A stretch of 64,000 bases of DNA, taken from positions 182,881-246,880 of the forward strand of contig NZ_MUNQ01000016.1 in NCBI RefSeq assembly GCF_002001165.1, written 5' to 3'. Source of the stretch: Rhodanobacter sp. C05. Lineage in GTDB: Bacteria; Pseudomonadota; Gammaproteobacteria; Xanthomonadales; Rhodanobacteraceae. The position numbers were made by a program, and so were the translations under genes. Shown here piece after piece: positions 1 to 8,995 of this stretch. Below the pieces are notes generated by a model. That model was not told where the DNA came from and did no database searches. It saw nothing but the letters and a program-made list of their open reading frames with translations. Every line of letters begins with the position of its first letter. Within the stretch, counting starts at the first letter, position 1.

Positions 1-82
1 TCCTTTATCCATAAGGGGAAGGCAAAGGCACGAACTACATCTAGGCGGACCACTGATATTTTGCGCCCGATCAAAAATCCAA

Positions 83-130
83 GATCAGGTTCACTTTCTC
101 ACGGCCGTAAGTGAACCTGACCCCGATAGT
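83..130 (+). repeat. REP-like palindromic element, copy 1
   Basis: A 12-bp inverted repeat (arms 85-96 and 109-120, TCAGGTTCACTT and its complement) surrounds a 12-nt centre TCTCACGGCCGT and is followed by the tail CCCCGATAGT. The same element recurs at 1191, 3809, 11689, 14943 and 17779. The stop codon of the S33 hydrolase lies inside it. The layout resembles REP elements mobilised by REP-associated tyrosine transposases, but no such transposase is in the window. Confidence 0.85.
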
Positions 131-1178
131 CTTGAACGAGCGGCTCGATCTGCGTCTTCAGCACCCGGAACTGTGCATCGACCATGAGCGGATTGGGGTC
201 GTGGCCGACCTTGTCGAGCAGGATGTATTTCTTGGTCGGCGCTTTGATGCGGTCGAAATACGCCTTGGTCACGCTCGGCATGGTGAGGAGGTCTTCTTTG
301 CCTTGGATGATGAAGACCGGCATGGGGAAGGTCGTGCCGAGGGCCGGCAAGTCGATGTGCGAGAGCATGCCATCGCCCTTCATGCCCACGAACTGCATGT
401 ACGAGTAGTCCTCACCGCCGGTATACGCCGTCTTGTAGGCCGCGGTGTCGTATGGCGACCGGGAATTCCACCACGTGTCCGGCGCGGGCTGGGTGGTCTT
501 CGCCTCGTACCGGCGTGTGATGCGACGAACGATGCCGAAGGCGCGCGGGTTTTGCCACGGTGGTGCACCAAGGGCATCGAGCGAGGCGACCGCCTCTTTG
601 TCGCCGGCGGCGCGCGTCAGCTCCAAGACGCGCGTGTAGGTGGCATTCTGGTTCGCGTGGTACTCGACCAACTGCGATGTGCCTTGGTAGGCGGAGAACA
701 GCTTGGGCTGCAGCTTGAGCATGTTGATCGCCAGCGCCGAACCCCAGGAGCCGCCGAACAAGATCACCTGCCGCTTGCCCAGGCGATGCGTGGCATAGGC
801 AGCCACCTCCACGCCATCCCTTGCCATCAGCGCCATCGTGAGCGGGCGAGTGGCCGTATCAGGGTTTTGCGCAAACGTCTTGCCGCTTCCGCGCTGGTCC
901 CACTGCACAAGCGTGAAATCCTTCTCCCACGGGCCGTAGAGATTTTCGGCAAAAGGCGTTGATGGATTACCCGGGCCGCCATGCACCATCAGAACAACGG
1001 GATTGGCGCAGTCCGCACCACGAATGGTGACCCACTGTTCGATGCCGTCGATCGGCACGAAGCCTTCTTCCGAGATCTTCATGCCCGGCTTACATGCCGC
1101 GGACGTATCGCCTGCGACCGAAGGCCAGGACGCCAGCAATCCTGCGACCAAGCCGGCCGCAATCAACCATTTGTTCAT
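99..1178 (-). CDS. Secreted S33-family alpha/beta hydrolase (proline iminopeptidase-like)
   Basis: This 359-residue protein begins with a signal peptide (MNKWLIAAGLVAGLLASWPS) and carries the alpha/beta-hydrolase oxyanion segment HGGPG, the segment QWDQRGSGKT typical of proline iminopeptidases, the nucleophile elbow GGSWGS and a late GHDPN segment that would supply the catalytic histidine. It probably hydrolyses peptide or ester substrates outside the cytoplasm; the substrate is not readable. The ATG follows GGGGAACGT. The last nine or so residues (YRGQVHLRP) are encoded by the REP element at 83-130, so the native C terminus may have been replaced by the repeat. Inverted REP copies lie on both sides of the gene. 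Confidence 0.8.
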   Translation of the reverse strand: MNKWLIAAGLVAGLLASWPSVAGDTSAACKPGMKISEEGFVPIDGIEQWVTIRGADCANPVVLMVHGGPGNPSTPFAENLYGPWEKDFTLVQWDQRGSGKTFAQNPDTATRPLTMALMARDGVEVAAYATHRLGKRQVILFGGSWGSALAINMLKLQPKLFSAYQGTSQLVEYHANQNATYTRVLELTRAAGDKEAVASLDALGAPPWQNPRAFGIVRRITRRYEAKTTQPAPDTWWNSRSPYDTAAYKTAYTGGEDYSYMQFVGMKGDGMLSHIDLPALGTTFPMPVFIIQGKEDLLTMPSVTKAYFDRIKAPTKKYILLDKVGHDPNPLMVDAQFRVLKTQIEPLVQDYRGQVHLRP

Positions 1179-1190
1179 ACGTTCCCCAAA

Positions 1191-1238
1191 AGATCGGGGT
1201 CAGGTTCACTTACGGCCGTGAGAAAGTGAACCTGACCC
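1191..1238 (-). repeat. REP-like palindromic element, copy 2
   Basis: This copy reads in the opposite direction to copy 1: the centre is ACGGCCGTGAGA instead of TCTCACGGCCGT. The arms match those of copy 1. It sits immediately upstream of the S33 hydrolase start, so the hydrolase is bracketed by an inverted pair. Confidence 0.85.
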
Positions 1239-1321
1239 ATGCTAGAGCCGCGGACCGGACCCACACGAGTCGAATGCAAGCCCTTAGCCCTTTGGTTCAG
1301 AACAAAGTCGTCCGACGAGCC

Positions 1322-1651
1322 TCAGCTTTCGTTGTCCCAGAACACGTCGACCGCGTCGCGGTTCATGATGCCCCATATGGGCGTGCCCAGTCTCACCAGG
1401 CCAGTGCGTATGCGATGGAGGGATTCGTCGTAAGCAGAGATGCGAAAGATCATCTGGTACTTCGAGGTGGTGAGCCACATCGATAGCGGGACGGACAGCC
1501 AGAACGTGTTGGATTTCGCGTTCAGGATGCGCAAACCGCTGGCGTCGGCCCAGTTCCGCAGCAGCGCCTTGGCGTTCTGGTAATGGCGCCAGCTCAGCCA
1601 GATGACTCCGGCGATCAGCAGCAAAAAGAGTAGCGGCGTGGCTCTGGTCAT
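1322..1651 (-). CDS. Small single-pass membrane protein, unknown function
   Basis: The predicted 109-residue protein opens with one hydrophobic segment (PLLFLLLIAGVIWLS, about residues 6-20), then a soluble part containing SVPLSMWLTTSKYQMIF and ending DAVDVFWDNES. Two ATG codons are adjacent; the second (1651) is better placed after GGAGG. I do not recognise the family. The topology suggests an N-terminally anchored protein with its C-terminal domain in the cytoplasm. It stands alone between a REP copy and the GFA-type gene. Confidence 0.55.
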   Translation of the reverse strand: MTRATPLLFLLLIAGVIWLSWRHYQNAKALLRNWADASGLRILNAKSNTFWLSVPLSMWLTTSKYQMIFRISAYDESLHRIRTGLVRLGTPIWGIMNRDAVDVFWDNES

Positions 1652-1873
1652 CATGCCTCCAGGAATTTTCCATGCGAAGGCTAAGCGGTGCCTGCACGAC
1701 CGCGCAAGCCGCCCGGCCGAGGGGACGGATGGCGGCGATGGGTGTGCCTAACCTGATGTGGCGCCCGACGCTTTTTGAATGGCGGCTAGGTGGCGCGCAT
1801 TTGCAGAGGTCGACCGGCCGTTGTTGGCCGCTGTCATAAAAGGCACCACGCTCATTGAGCGGTTCGGACAGTG

Positions 1874-1900
1874 ACGGTAAGTGAAGCTGCACCGATAGTT
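1874..1900 (+). repeat. Partial REP-like remnant
   Basis: The sequence keeps only the right arm and tail of the REP element, with changes (ACGGTAAGTGAAGCTG followed by ACCGATAGT). The left arm is missing. It is probably a decayed copy. Confidence 0.5.
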
Positions 1901-1910
1901 CGCATGAGAA

Positions 1911-2306
1911 CTACACCATGTGCTTTATGTCCCGAGGCAGGCTCACCCAGGCGTGCATGCGCCCCCCGTACACCGAGACGCTGGGCGCGGGGAAGGACGG
2001 ATCCGCGAAGGCACCCACCGGGATGGCCATGCTCTCTACATCGCCTTCCATGGTGTAGTAGACCGTCGAGCCGCAATGCGGGCAGAAGTTGAAGGTGGCT
2101 CGACTCCCTTCGTCGCCGACGCAAACGAACTGCTTTGCGTTTCCGCTGACAGTGACCGCACTGGCTGGAAACCGCGCCTGCACGCCAAACACGCTGCCGG
2201 TCCGACGCTGGCACGCGAGACAGTGGCAGATCGAGACGCGGATGGGCTCGGCTGAAGTTGTCGCGACCAATTGGCCGCAAGAGCATGAGGCAGAACGAGA
2301 AGGCAT
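1911..2306 (-). CDS. GFA-family zinc protein (glutathione-dependent formaldehyde-activating type / CENP-V fold)
   Basis: The 131-residue protein shows the three cysteine clusters of the GFA fold: CSCGQ near residue 8, CHCLACQRRTG near residue 28, and FCPHCGS near residue 74. These bind structural and catalytic zinc. The family is named for Gfa, which accelerates S-hydroxymethylglutathione formation, but most small stand-alone members have no proven activity, so the general family name is safer. It is a single cytoplasmic protein with no signal peptide and no operon partner. Confidence 0.8.
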   Translation of the reverse strand: MPSRSASCSCGQLVATTSAEPIRVSICHCLACQRRTGSVFGVQARFPASAVTVSGNAKQFVCVGDEGSRATFNFCPHCGSTVYYTMEGDVESMAIPVGAFADPSFPAPSVSVYGGRMHAWVSLPRDIKHMV

Positions 2307-2573
2307 CAGCGGCTCCCAGGTGGAAAGGAATCGAGATTCTGACAGCGGTGCCGGATTTCTTCAGTCACCCATGCGGAGTGCGTGTCGCGACAACCCGCCG
2401 CTCGGCCAACCTGAAGGCGAAGGAATGGTCACTGACACCTTATTCCCTGCGTTTTGCCGGCATGGGTGTGTCCCGATGTGCAAAGGCTCGAGCAGCGTCG
2501 GCGAAACCCATCGGCCATAGCTGAAGAAAAAGTGTTGCAGGAAGTGGCTCTGACCAGCTTTTTTATCCCACCC

Positions 2574-2942
2574 TCATGACCGGTGACCGACTGACCAAAT
2601 CATGAGAACGACAGCCCTATCTGGGGCTCGCGGACGGTGGGCAACTCCCTTGGGTACGACAAATCCTTCCTGAGGCCGAAGCTCAATGGAGCGATCCTCC
2701 AGGTCGACGATCAGTAAGCCATCCAGCACAAAAAAGAACTCATCATCGACATCGTGCTTGTGCCAATGATATTCGCCATGTCTGACGCCGAGACTGATGA
2801 TGGAGTCATTTACCCGGCAAAGAGTTTGGTCACACCAATCCTCCTTGCATGCGTTGACCATGGCCGCAACATCGATCGTTGCAAGCGCTGGAAATCCGAT
2901 AGCTGGATCGGTAGTGTTGGGGTGTGCGTCACCGTCTGTCAT
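2574..2942 (-). CDS. Single-domain cupin protein
   Basis: This 122-residue protein has a compact cupin barrel. Motif 1 is HWHKHDVDDEFFFVLDG, giving metal ligands from the His residues and the Glu, and motif 2 is PKGVAHRP. It resembles small mannose-6-phosphate-isomerase-like cupins. Metal and substrate cannot be predicted. The ATG follows AGGTG at a suitable distance. The gene faces the same way as its neighbours but is separated from them by about 100 bp or more on each side. Confidence 0.75.
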   Translation of the reverse strand: MTDGDAHPNTTDPAIGFPALATIDVAAMVNACKEDWCDQTLCRVNDSIISLGVRHGEYHWHKHDVDDEFFFVLDGLLIVDLEDRSIELRPQEGFVVPKGVAHRPRAPDRAVVLMIWSVGHRS

Positions 2943-3048
2943 TGCGTATTCACCTATGACGTTGTTTTGTTGAACCTGTCAATCTCGTGTAAACCTGCCG
3001 CAGGCAAGGCGGCGTGGGATACCTCAAGCGCTTCAGCGCCTGAGGCTG

Positions 3049-3558
3049 TCAGATCGAGCATGACGCCAAGCACGAGTTTCGAACGAGCAACCATTGCCTC
3101 ACTACCTTGCCATCTCCCGCGAGACGTTCGCTCAAGCGTTCAAAACCGCACGCTTCAACCACCCGGATTGAAGCGACATTGTGAGGCTCGATCTCGGCAA
3201 GCACTTCGACTGCGCCACGTGCGAATGCAACTGCCGTCAAGGCTCTTACTGCAGCGCCAGCTATGCCACGGCCACGGCAGCCCTTTGACACTCCATACAG
3301 AACTTCGACTCTCCCGGACTTGGGCTGGCCTTTGAAGGCACACCCACCAACAATCGCATGCTCCGGACCTTCCAGAATAAGAAAGGGTGACCACCATGGT
3401 TCGGGCTCACCCGCAGAGACCATTTCCAGAGCGCGGCGCATCACAAACGGAGGGGGCAGCGCCCCTTGATGTACAAAGCCAAGTGCGGAGAAAGAGCTGC
3501 CCTGCTCCAGGATGGCAGCAAGCTCCGACACGTTCAGTTGATGTAGCGTGACCAGCAT
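3049..3558 (-). CDS. GNAT-family N-acetyltransferase
   Basis: The 169-residue protein has the GNAT core: a strand ending VEVLYGVSKGCRGRGIAGAAVRAL, in which CRGRGIAG is the acetyl-CoA pyrophosphate loop (motif A), then VEVLAEIEPHNVASIRVVEACGF, the usual motif B with the N-x-x-S-x-x-V-x-E signature. It resembles RimJ/RimL-type or small-molecule acetyltransferases. The acceptor is unknown. It appears monocistronic and lies next to a gap with a REP copy. Confidence 0.8.
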   Translation of the reverse strand: MLVTLHQLNVSELAAILEQGSSFSALGFVHQGALPPPFVMRRALEMVSAGEPEPWWSPFLILEGPEHAIVGGCAFKGQPKSGRVEVLYGVSKGCRGRGIAGAAVRALTAVAFARGAVEVLAEIEPHNVASIRVVEACGFERLSERLAGDGKVVRQWLLVRNSCLASCSI

Positions 3559-3954
3559 GTCATGACACCTGACGATACGTAGAGCTAAAGGCTAAGCAGC
3601 TCCTTATCATCCCTGCAAACTCAATTCTGAAGTACACGACCCCAAGCGGTTCAAAGGCGCAGCTGCGCTAGCGCGTGCAACTTCACTGGCATAACCGGGA
3701 TCCAAAACCGGAGTCAGAATGCACTTTATCGCATGCGCAACCGACATTCGCTCACAGACCCGCGTACGCGCGGCAAACCCCCCAAAGTGGCCATCGTGGC
3801 CGTCAAAGGATCGGGAGCATGTTCACTTTCTCACGGCAGTAAATGACCCCAATAGTCGAGCGGGAAAGCTCAAACTAACTTAATTACCTCCGTCCCCTTA
3901 GATTTCTGACGAAGGCTCATTGACCGAGGTCTTGTTCGTGTCGCCGAGCTTGCG
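3559..3954. other. Non-coding gap of about 400 bp
   Basis: No convincing coding sequence is seen on either strand. It holds REP copy 3 (3809-3857) and, at about 3875-3903, a TTAATTACCTCCGTCCCCTT stretch that loosely recurs near 14139 (TTTAACTTCCTCCGTCCCT), perhaps remnants of another short repeat. Confidence 0.5.
3809..3857 (+). repeat. REP-like palindromic element, copy 3 (degenerate)
   Basis: This copy keeps the centre TTCACTTTCTCACGGCAGTAA but has lost several bases of the right arm (AAATGACCCC in place of AAGTGAACCTGACCCC), so the hairpin is broken. Confidence 0.7.
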
Positions 3955-5955
3955 TCAGTGAGCGAGAGTCGCGTCCCATAGCAGAACTGCCGAACGATGT
4001 GGCTCGAACGCGATCGCTACCAACGTCCCATCCGGCCGAAGAGCCAGCTGGGAGTCGCCAATGCGACCAATGCCGATCGACCCAAGTAGAACTTTTTTGG
4101 CGATGGGACGACATGTCGGTGTTGCACAATGCAGCAATGCGACAAAGGTCTCATAGTCCGGCGGCGGCGGATCGTTGCCTGCCGGAATTTTTGGGTATAC
4201 GGCTTTTCCTTCGTAGACGATTGGCGCAAACACCGGCCGATCTTCGGAGTCCAATTCCGCAGCGAGTGAAATATTGTTGTCGACGCGGCTCACAGTGTGT
4301 GTCTCACGAACACCGGCGCAGTCGCTGTCGACACAATGCATGATGCGGAGCACGATTTCGCCGTCCATCTCCATTGTGTAGCCTATGACGGGAAGGCCCT
4401 GCGATCCTGCACGAAGGACGACCGCACGGAGGTTGGGTCCGCCGCCGCTGGTGGCCATTGTCGGCAGCGTGGCAACTCGCGAAGTGACGGTGTCTGCTTT
4501 GATGACGAGTTCGCGCACCGTCATTGCACTGCACATGCGATCTGCGCAATGCGCGAAAAACAGCGATGCATCGGATCCATTGGCACGCCCAGGGCCCGCG
4601 AAAGCGATCATGGCGCGCCCGTCGCGACCCACGGCGATCGAGGGATCGCCCGAATCGAACGTATTGATCGGTCCCACGGCGGTCAACATCGAGGGGGATG
4701 TACAGGCTGCATCCCGGCACATGGCGAGGCGCAGTTGCGTCGTAAGCGTGCGCTCATCGAACACGGAATAGATGATGATGGGAAAACCGTCCAATCCCAT
4801 GGCGAGCCCTAACGCCTTGCCTGTCGCGACAGCGGTCGACGAGATTCTGGAGCACGCCCTGTCGTCACAATGAACCAGCAATATCGTGCTGCTAGAACGA
4901 CCCTCACCCCTTGATACGGCCGCCATGGCGAGCCCGTCGGATCCGATGGCCAGAGCGACCGGGCCGATGAGCGACATGGCGCGCGTGGTTGTTGTGACGG
5001 CGTCGGGTCGGCATGGCTTCGTGCGGCAAATGGCAATCTCGAGCCAGCCTTCACGGCCGACCGCAGCGATCACCGCGTGACCCTCCGGATCGATCGCCAG
5101 GGCGGTCGAAACCCAGGTGTGTCCCGGCGTGGGAATAGCGATCGCATCATGGGCAATCGCCAGCGCGGGGATGGCGATCGCATGATGGGCAATCACCGGC
5201 GCGGGGATGGCGATCGCATGATGAGCAATCACCGGCGCGGGGATAGCAATCGCATCATGGGCAATCACCGGCGCGCCAGGCACAGTGCAGTGCTGCAAAG
5301 GATCTTCACCCTTGTGCGAACAAGTCTGCGGCAGCCGGATGCTGGCTGCGGGAGACCGCTCCTTGAATTCCGAAAACATCGCGAGCTTCACTTGACCGCC
5401 CGAGAGATCCAGCACCAGATCTTCGCTTGAGTCAGCCAGGCTGCCGTAGCGCACGGAACCGACATCGAATTTCAAGGTTTCCGGATGCAGTTTCCACAGC
5501 AGCGCCTGGCGACCTTTGGATGGCCCGTTGAGAAAGGTCGATAACCGGTCCGCATCGTTCCAGCCATCGGGTTTGCGCGGCCCGAGTTGCTCAAGCACTT
5601 CGTTGGCCTGCGCAACGAACACAGCTTCTGGAACCTGCGCCTTGGCTTCATCGGAAAAGTTCGCGTAGAGCTCGTGCATGCGGCCTTGATCGAACAGGTC
5701 CTGGAGGCGCTCCGCCTCGGCCAGCAACTCATGCACCGAAGGCAACGGCGGCAAAGCGATCTGCGCAGGAGGCGAATCAGGCACGTGTTCTGCGGTCTGT
5801 GGAATGAGTGTGGTATTCGCAGGAACCGGGCTTGGCGTCAGCCACCATTGGATCACTTCGAACGAGTGAGGTACGACCACGACAAAAGCCAGCGGTACGA
5901 TCACGCCGTAGATGGCGATACGCAAGGCAAACGCGGGCATCCAACGCGATCTCAT
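3955..5955 (-). CDS. Large membrane-anchored protein with 12-residue tandem repeats and a C-x4-C repeat domain
   Basis: The 666-residue protein has an N-terminal membrane anchor (about residues 10-29, FALRIAIYGVIVPLAFVVVV), a proline-rich linker, and a helical/NTF2-like region around residues 70-200. Four 12-residue tandem repeats of the type PVIAHHAIAIPA follow, around residues 225-275. The C-terminal part of roughly 390 residues has six units, each with a buried strand followed by C-x4-C (CRTKPC, CDDRAC, CRDAAC, CADRMC, CVDSDC, CATPTC), between G-x-A-I-A type strands; this periodicity suggests a beta-propeller, with possible disulphides if it is periplasmic. The family is not recognised. 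It is divergent from the RCC1-like gene at 6471. Confidence 0.6.
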   Translation of the reverse strand: MRSRWMPAFALRIAIYGVIVPLAFVVVVPHSFEVIQWWLTPSPVPANTTLIPQTAEHVPDSPPAQIALPPLPSVHELLAEAERLQDLFDQGRMHELYANFSDEAKAQVPEAVFVAQANEVLEQLGPRKPDGWNDADRLSTFLNGPSKGRQALLWKLHPETLKFDVGSVRYGSLADSSEDLVLDLSGGQVKLAMFSEFKERSPAASIRLPQTCSHKGEDPLQHCTVPGAPVIAHDAIAIPAPVIAHHAIAIPAPVIAHHAIAIPALAIAHDAIAIPTPGHTWVSTALAIDPEGHAVIAAVGREGWLEIAICRTKPCRPDAVTTTTRAMSLIGPVALAIGSDGLAMAAVSRGEGRSSSTILLVHCDDRACSRISSTAVATGKALGLAMGLDGFPIIIYSVFDERTLTTQLRLAMCRDAACTSPSMLTAVGPINTFDSGDPSIAVGRDGRAMIAFAGPGRANGSDASLFFAHCADRMCSAMTVRELVIKADTVTSRVATLPTMATSGGGPNLRAVVLRAGSQGLPVIGYTMEMDGEIVLRIMHCVDSDCAGVRETHTVSRVDNNISLAAELDSEDRPVFAPIVYEGKAVYPKIPAGNDPPPPDYETFVALLHCATPTCRPIAKKVLLGSIGIGRIGDSQLALRPDGTLVAIAFEPHRSAVLLWDATLAH
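5131..5274 (-). repeat. Four in-frame 36-bp tandem repeats
   Basis: Units start at 5131, 5167, 5203 and 5239 and differ by a few bases each. Each unit encodes 12 residues (V-I-A-H-[DH]-A-I-A-I-P-A-P type). The repeat keeps the reading frame of the 3955-5955 gene, so copy number could change without a frameshift. Confidence 0.9.
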
Positions 5956-6470
5956 CTGGTTTTCCCTGTCGGCTTGGGTCTACCTTCTAACGCGTGGGCA
6001 AGCCGCATGGGGTTAAACCGCCCGTTCGGCATGGTAAGCCGATACGGGTTCCACCCCGTGAACGCGGACACCTCCAAGAAGACCGACGAGCGGCAACACG
6101 TCGTGGTAGGTAGATCTCCAACGTCTGTTATAGAGCAACCCGATACAGGCTGTGACCGGCAGCTCTTGGCCGGATGGCGACCCTTGCTCGGTGACCATCG
6201 AATGACCGGTGGGTAGGGTCACCCGATGGTCGCCGTGCGACCCTTTTCAGCCGATCACGACCGACTGCTTTCAGGAAAGCGGATCAACCACCATCTACCC
6301 AATTCGACGGCATTTTGCGCTTGGGGGTCGAGGTTAGCGGTAGCGCCAACGTCCGCTAGATCCTAGCGCGACAATTAGCCCGCGTTGCTTTCCTATCAGA
6401 TTTTCGCCCCACATCTGCCTCGGAAGCTGCATGGGCATTCCTGCATAATCGCTAAAACGGAAGGATTCAG
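5956..6470. other. Divergent intergenic region of about 515 bp
   Basis: The region separates two divergently transcribed genes and should hold both promoters. An 8-bp inverted repeat (GACCATCG at 6193-6200 and CGATGGTC at 6224-6231) with a 23-nt centre is the clearest feature. AAGGA lies just upstream of the ATG at 6471. No convincing gene is seen. Confidence 0.4.
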
Positions 6471-8948
6471 ATGACAAGGATCAGCGCGGGTTTGATGTGG
6501 GCAGCTCTTGCACTCGTTTACTGCGGTACGTCGTTGCCAGTCGCAAAAGCGGCAACATCCACAACCCCCCAGGGAACCCCCGCCTTCGCCATGGCCCGTC
6601 CAGGCGCAAGCAAGCGATTTGTGACGGATGGTTCCTCAGGCTACATCATCGACGGCGCCGGCCACCTATGGGCCTGGGGAGACAACAAGGTCGGCGAACT
6701 GGGTGATGGGACAACCGTGGATCACGCAACTCCGGTGCGGGTCCAGTTCCCTGCCGACTTAGGGGATGCTTCGATCATCACTGTGGCTGTCAACGGTCAC
6801 CACTCCGCCTACGCTCTCGACAGCGCTGGCCATCTCTGGGCCTGGGGAGACAATGCCCACGCCCAATTGGGTCTCGGCCATGGGGACCTTGCGAATCGTT
6901 CAAAACCGACGCAGGTGCGTTTCCCCGCCGCCTTGGGAGCCGCTTCGATTGTCAGCGTGGCGACCGTCCATAACGACTTCGGCCCCGTTTATGCCGTCGA
7001 CAGCGTAGGCCATCTCTGGGCTTGGGGAAGCAACTGGCACACCCAACTGACGGATGGGCCAAGCAAGGATCTTTCCACCCCGGCGCGCGTCCTGTTTCCA
7101 TTGCCTCTCGGGAATGCGTCGATCGTGCGCGTCGAGGTCGACGACGACGACAATGGCTTCCTCTCCATTTACGCACTCGACAGCGCTGGCCATCTCTGGG
7201 CCTGGGGAGACAACGAGGCCGGACAACTGGGCAATGGTTCGAAGAGTGGCTCCTTAACCCCTGCCCAGGTCCAGTTCCCCGGATCATTGGGGAGCTCCTC
7301 AATCGTCAGCATGGCGACTGGCAGCGCTGGCAACGGCTATGTCTACGCGCTCGACAGCACAGGCCATCTTTGGGCTTGGGGAAGCAACGGGTACGGCCTA
7401 GGGCTGGGCTCGACGACAGGTCAATCCACTCCGGCCCGTATTCGGTTCCCCAGCCCGTGGTGGCGGCGGTCGCCCTCGATTGTTCGCGTGATGGCCACCC
7501 ATAACAGCGAGGGTACCGCCTATGCCATCGACAGCACCGGCCATCTCTGGGCTTGGGGAGGCAACAAATACGGTCAATTGGGCAATGGGACGCTCAAGGA
7601 TCACGCCATCCCAGTGCGAGTCCAGTTCCCGTCCGCCTTGGGCGGTGCTTCGATTATTCGTGTAGAAGCTGATCGCTACGCCGCTTATGCCATCGACAAC
7701 GCAGGTCATCTCTGGGCTTGGGGAAACAACCGGTATGGCCAACTTGGCAATGGCTTACTCGCGAATCGCTTCAATCCACCGGCGCTGGTACAAATTCCCG
7801 TTGCTCAGGGACCCGCGTCGATCGTCAGCATGGCGGCCATGAGCACCGACGCCCGCTCCGCTTCCGCTTACGCTATCGACAACGACGGCCATCTCTGGGC
7901 ATGGGGATACAACCGGAACGGTCAACTCGGCAATGGGTCGAGCGAGATCGTCGCATCCCCAATGTTGGTGCCGTTTCAGCAAGACTTACCGGATCAGGCG
8001 CAGGCTCCCGCACGCGACAAATGGCGCGCCACTCCGGGTGCCTCGCTCCCGAAACCGCAATTCCTTTATGTAGCGAACAGCCGCAGCATCTCGGCCTACC
8101 GTATCAACGCCAGCACCGGCACCTTGACCGATGTCCCGGGCAGTCCGTTCGCGGATCAAGGAGGCCCAAAGTTTCTCGCGGTAAATCCGTCTGCCACCTT
8201 GGCCTATGTGGCAAACGTCACCGGGGGCACCGTCTCGGTCTACGGCGTCAACACCACCACCGGGGCCTTGACCGAAATCGCGGGCAGTCCGTTCGCAGCG
8301 GGAAGCCAGCCCTATGTCGTCAAGGTAAGCGCAGACGGCGCGATGGTCTATGTCGGGAACCGGATGAGCCAGGCTTTCACACCCTACCGCATCGCCCCCA
8401 CCACGGGAGCAATCACCCCTGCCACAGGCGACAACGGGAATTCCATTCGCCATCTTGCCGAGTATCTTCCCGCCCCAGATGTGACTGTCAGTCCAGCAGG
8501 CCCATTCGCCTACTGGTTGGTCAACGACGGAATCGAGGCTTTCCGCATTGATGCCGCGGATGGCTCCAACCAAGAGATTCCCGGCACCAAGATCGCGAAT
8601 CCAGATGCCAAATCGATCACGATCAATCCCGAGGGCACCTTGGCCTATGTGACGGAACAGCATCTCAACAACACCGGCGATGTCTTAGCCTACCGCCTCA
8701 ACGCCACCACGGGCGAGCTCACGCCAGTCCCGCGCAATCCGGTCGCGACGGGACTTCAGAACCCCGTTGCTGTGGCGGTCAACCCCACAGGCACCTTCGC
8801 CTATGTGGCGAACAAAGGCTACGGATTCGCCGAAGGCACCATCTCTGCCTACCGCATAAATGCCACCACCGGGGCATTGACCGAAGTTCCTGGCAGTCCG
8901 TTCGCGACTGGAACTCGTCCCGCATTCATAACGGCCGTGCAGCCTTGA
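6471..8948 (+). CDS. Secreted RCC1-repeat protein fused to a YncE/lactonase-like beta-propeller
   Basis: The 825-residue protein starts with a signal peptide ending near VAKAA. From about residue 45 to 515 there are eight copies of GHLWAWG with following N-x-x-x-Q-L-G-x-G segments, the signature of RCC1 repeats, which form a seven-bladed propeller. From about residue 535 to the end, six units of the type Y-V-A-N...SAYRI-N-x-x-T-G-x-L-T-x-V-P-G-S-P-F match the 6-phosphogluconolactonase/YncE-like propeller family. Both modules usually act in binding; no catalytic role is apparent. The next gene encodes a lipoprotein with the same C-terminal repeat, so the two probably arose by duplication. AAGGA precedes the ATG. 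Confidence 0.75.
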   Translation: MTRISAGLMWAALALVYCGTSLPVAKAATSTTPQGTPAFAMARPGASKRFVTDGSSGYIIDGAGHLWAWGDNKVGELGDGTTVDHATPVRVQFPADLGDASIITVAVNGHHSAYALDSAGHLWAWGDNAHAQLGLGHGDLANRSKPTQVRFPAALGAASIVSVATVHNDFGPVYAVDSVGHLWAWGSNWHTQLTDGPSKDLSTPARVLFPLPLGNASIVRVEVDDDDNGFLSIYALDSAGHLWAWGDNEAGQLGNGSKSGSLTPAQVQFPGSLGSSSIVSMATGSAGNGYVYALDSTGHLWAWGSNGYGLGLGSTTGQSTPARIRFPSPWWRRSPSIVRVMATHNSEGTAYAIDSTGHLWAWGGNKYGQLGNGTLKDHAIPVRVQFPSALGGASIIRVEADRYAAYAIDNAGHLWAWGNNRYGQLGNGLLANRFNPPALVQIPVAQGPASIVSMAAMSTDARSASAYAIDNDGHLWAWGYNRNGQLGNGSSEIVASPMLVPFQQDLPDQAQAPARDKWRATPGASLPKPQFLYVANSRSISAYRINASTGTLTDVPGSPFADQGGPKFLAVNPSATLAYVANVTGGTVSVYGVNTTTGALTEIAGSPFAAGSQPYVVKVSADGAMVYVGNRMSQAFTPYRIAPTTGAITPATGDNGNSIRHLAEYLPAPDVTVSPAGPFAYWLVNDGIEAFRIDAADGSNQEIPGTKIANPDAKSITINPEGTLAYVTEQHLNNTGDVLAYRLNATTGELTPVPRNPVATGLQNPVAVAVNPTGTFAYVANKGYGFAEGTISAYRINATTGALTEVPGSPFATGTRPAFITAVQP

Positions 8949-8995
8949 TGGTTGAGTCCAAAACACAGGTTTGTAGCCAACCACGAAAGATCAAC

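Noticed and set aside
2089..2524. Overlapping plus-strand frames between the GFA-type and cupin genes
   Set aside because: They overlap the GFA gene antisense or have no conserved features and no ribosome binding site.
5131..5274. Possible CRISPR array, since units are 36 bp
   Set aside because: Units are directly adjacent without spacers and lie inside a coding frame.
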